A stretch of DNA of 64,000 nucleotides from JAJCYK01 sp965224285. Lineage in GTDB: Bacteria; Bacteroidota; Bacteroidia; Cytophagales; Cyclobacteriaceae. Positions 63,992 through 64,000 of this stretch are shown here, in pieces (position 1 is the stretch's first letter; the number at the start of each line of letters is the position of its first letter). A program made the position numbers and the translations under genes. Below the pieces are notes generated by a model that saw only the letters and a program-made list of their open reading frames with translations, was not told the origin of the DNA and did not search any database. The DNA lies in assembly GCA_965224285.1 (NCBI GenBank), contig OZ245043.1:3720001-3784000 (forward strand), in the 5' to 3' direction.

Positions 63992-64000
63992 GAGCACCTC

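Overview
The window is a mainly chromosomal stretch of a Bacteroidota, most likely Cytophagales-like. Supporting signs are a SprB-repeat adhesin ending in a type IX secretion (T9SS) sorting domain, a fused SecDF, membrane-anchored AraC regulators, a phosphosulfolactate synthase (ComA) homologue, type B L31, TAnnTTTG-type -7 promoter elements and almost no Shine-Dalgarno sites. The genus cannot be fixed from the sequence alone. I see no prophage, insertion sequence, CRISPR array or plasmid replication gene.

Layout. 1-3368 (-): 5'-most 1122 codons of a large outer-membrane fusion protein (calcineurin-like phosphoesterase, kinase-like middle, Omp85-type barrel), cut by the window edge. 3.5-10.6 kb: three AraC regulators with membrane-embedded N-termini, interleaved with small secreted proteins (serine hydrolase, DinB-like, two DUF1579-like) and a DUF1801 protein. 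9.2-12.4 kb (-): a cytochrome c/SirB-like membrane protein, HflX and the third AraC regulator in one tight run. 12.5-19.5 kb (+): an exopolysaccharide export module (GT4 glycosyltransferase, RfbC, Wza-like lipoprotein, Wzc-like tyrosine kinase, CpsB-like phosphatase, TPR protein), which continues into ComA, a DUF368 membrane protein, AroE and UvrB. 24-36.7 kb: housekeeping genes (Sod, TadA, AspS, SecDF, RdgB, two FKBP lipoproteins, NrnA, Ndk, a flippase-like protein, ScpA). 36.8-43.8 kb: Dxs, a zinc-ribbon membrane protein, Ogt, MltF, a candidate small RNA and a secreted amidohydrolase. 43.9-53.6 kb (-): the 1370-residue adhesin, YifB/ComM, a small coiled-coil membrane protein, an MsbA-like ABC exporter and a Wzi-like outer-membrane protein. 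53.8-60.7 kb (+): RpmE2, a GlmU-like protein, HolB, HemC, a cyclophilin lipoprotein, an RmlD-like reductase and an AGCS symporter. 60.7-63.3 kb (-): a TPR/WG-repeat protein. 63.3-64 kb: a repeat-rich gene-poor end with a tRNA-Pro gene followed by a large nested palindrome.

Cell-surface themes dominate. The export module, the Wzi-like protein, the MsbA-like exporter and the RmlD/RfbC deoxysugar enzymes fit envelope polysaccharide production, while the adhesin and the Omp85 fusion are surface proteins. The strongest leads outside ordinary gene annotation are a structured, terminator-ended intergenic RNA candidate near 42.0 kb, a tRNA-Pro with an A34 (AGG) anticodon in the same window as tadA, the 121-bp nested palindrome directly after that tRNA, the phosphoesterase/kinase-like/barrel fusion, and an AraC regulator carrying a periplasmic-type cysteine ribbon. 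I found no single clearly new multi-gene system; these are the best candidates. All database and structure comparisons are from memory of families, not from searches.
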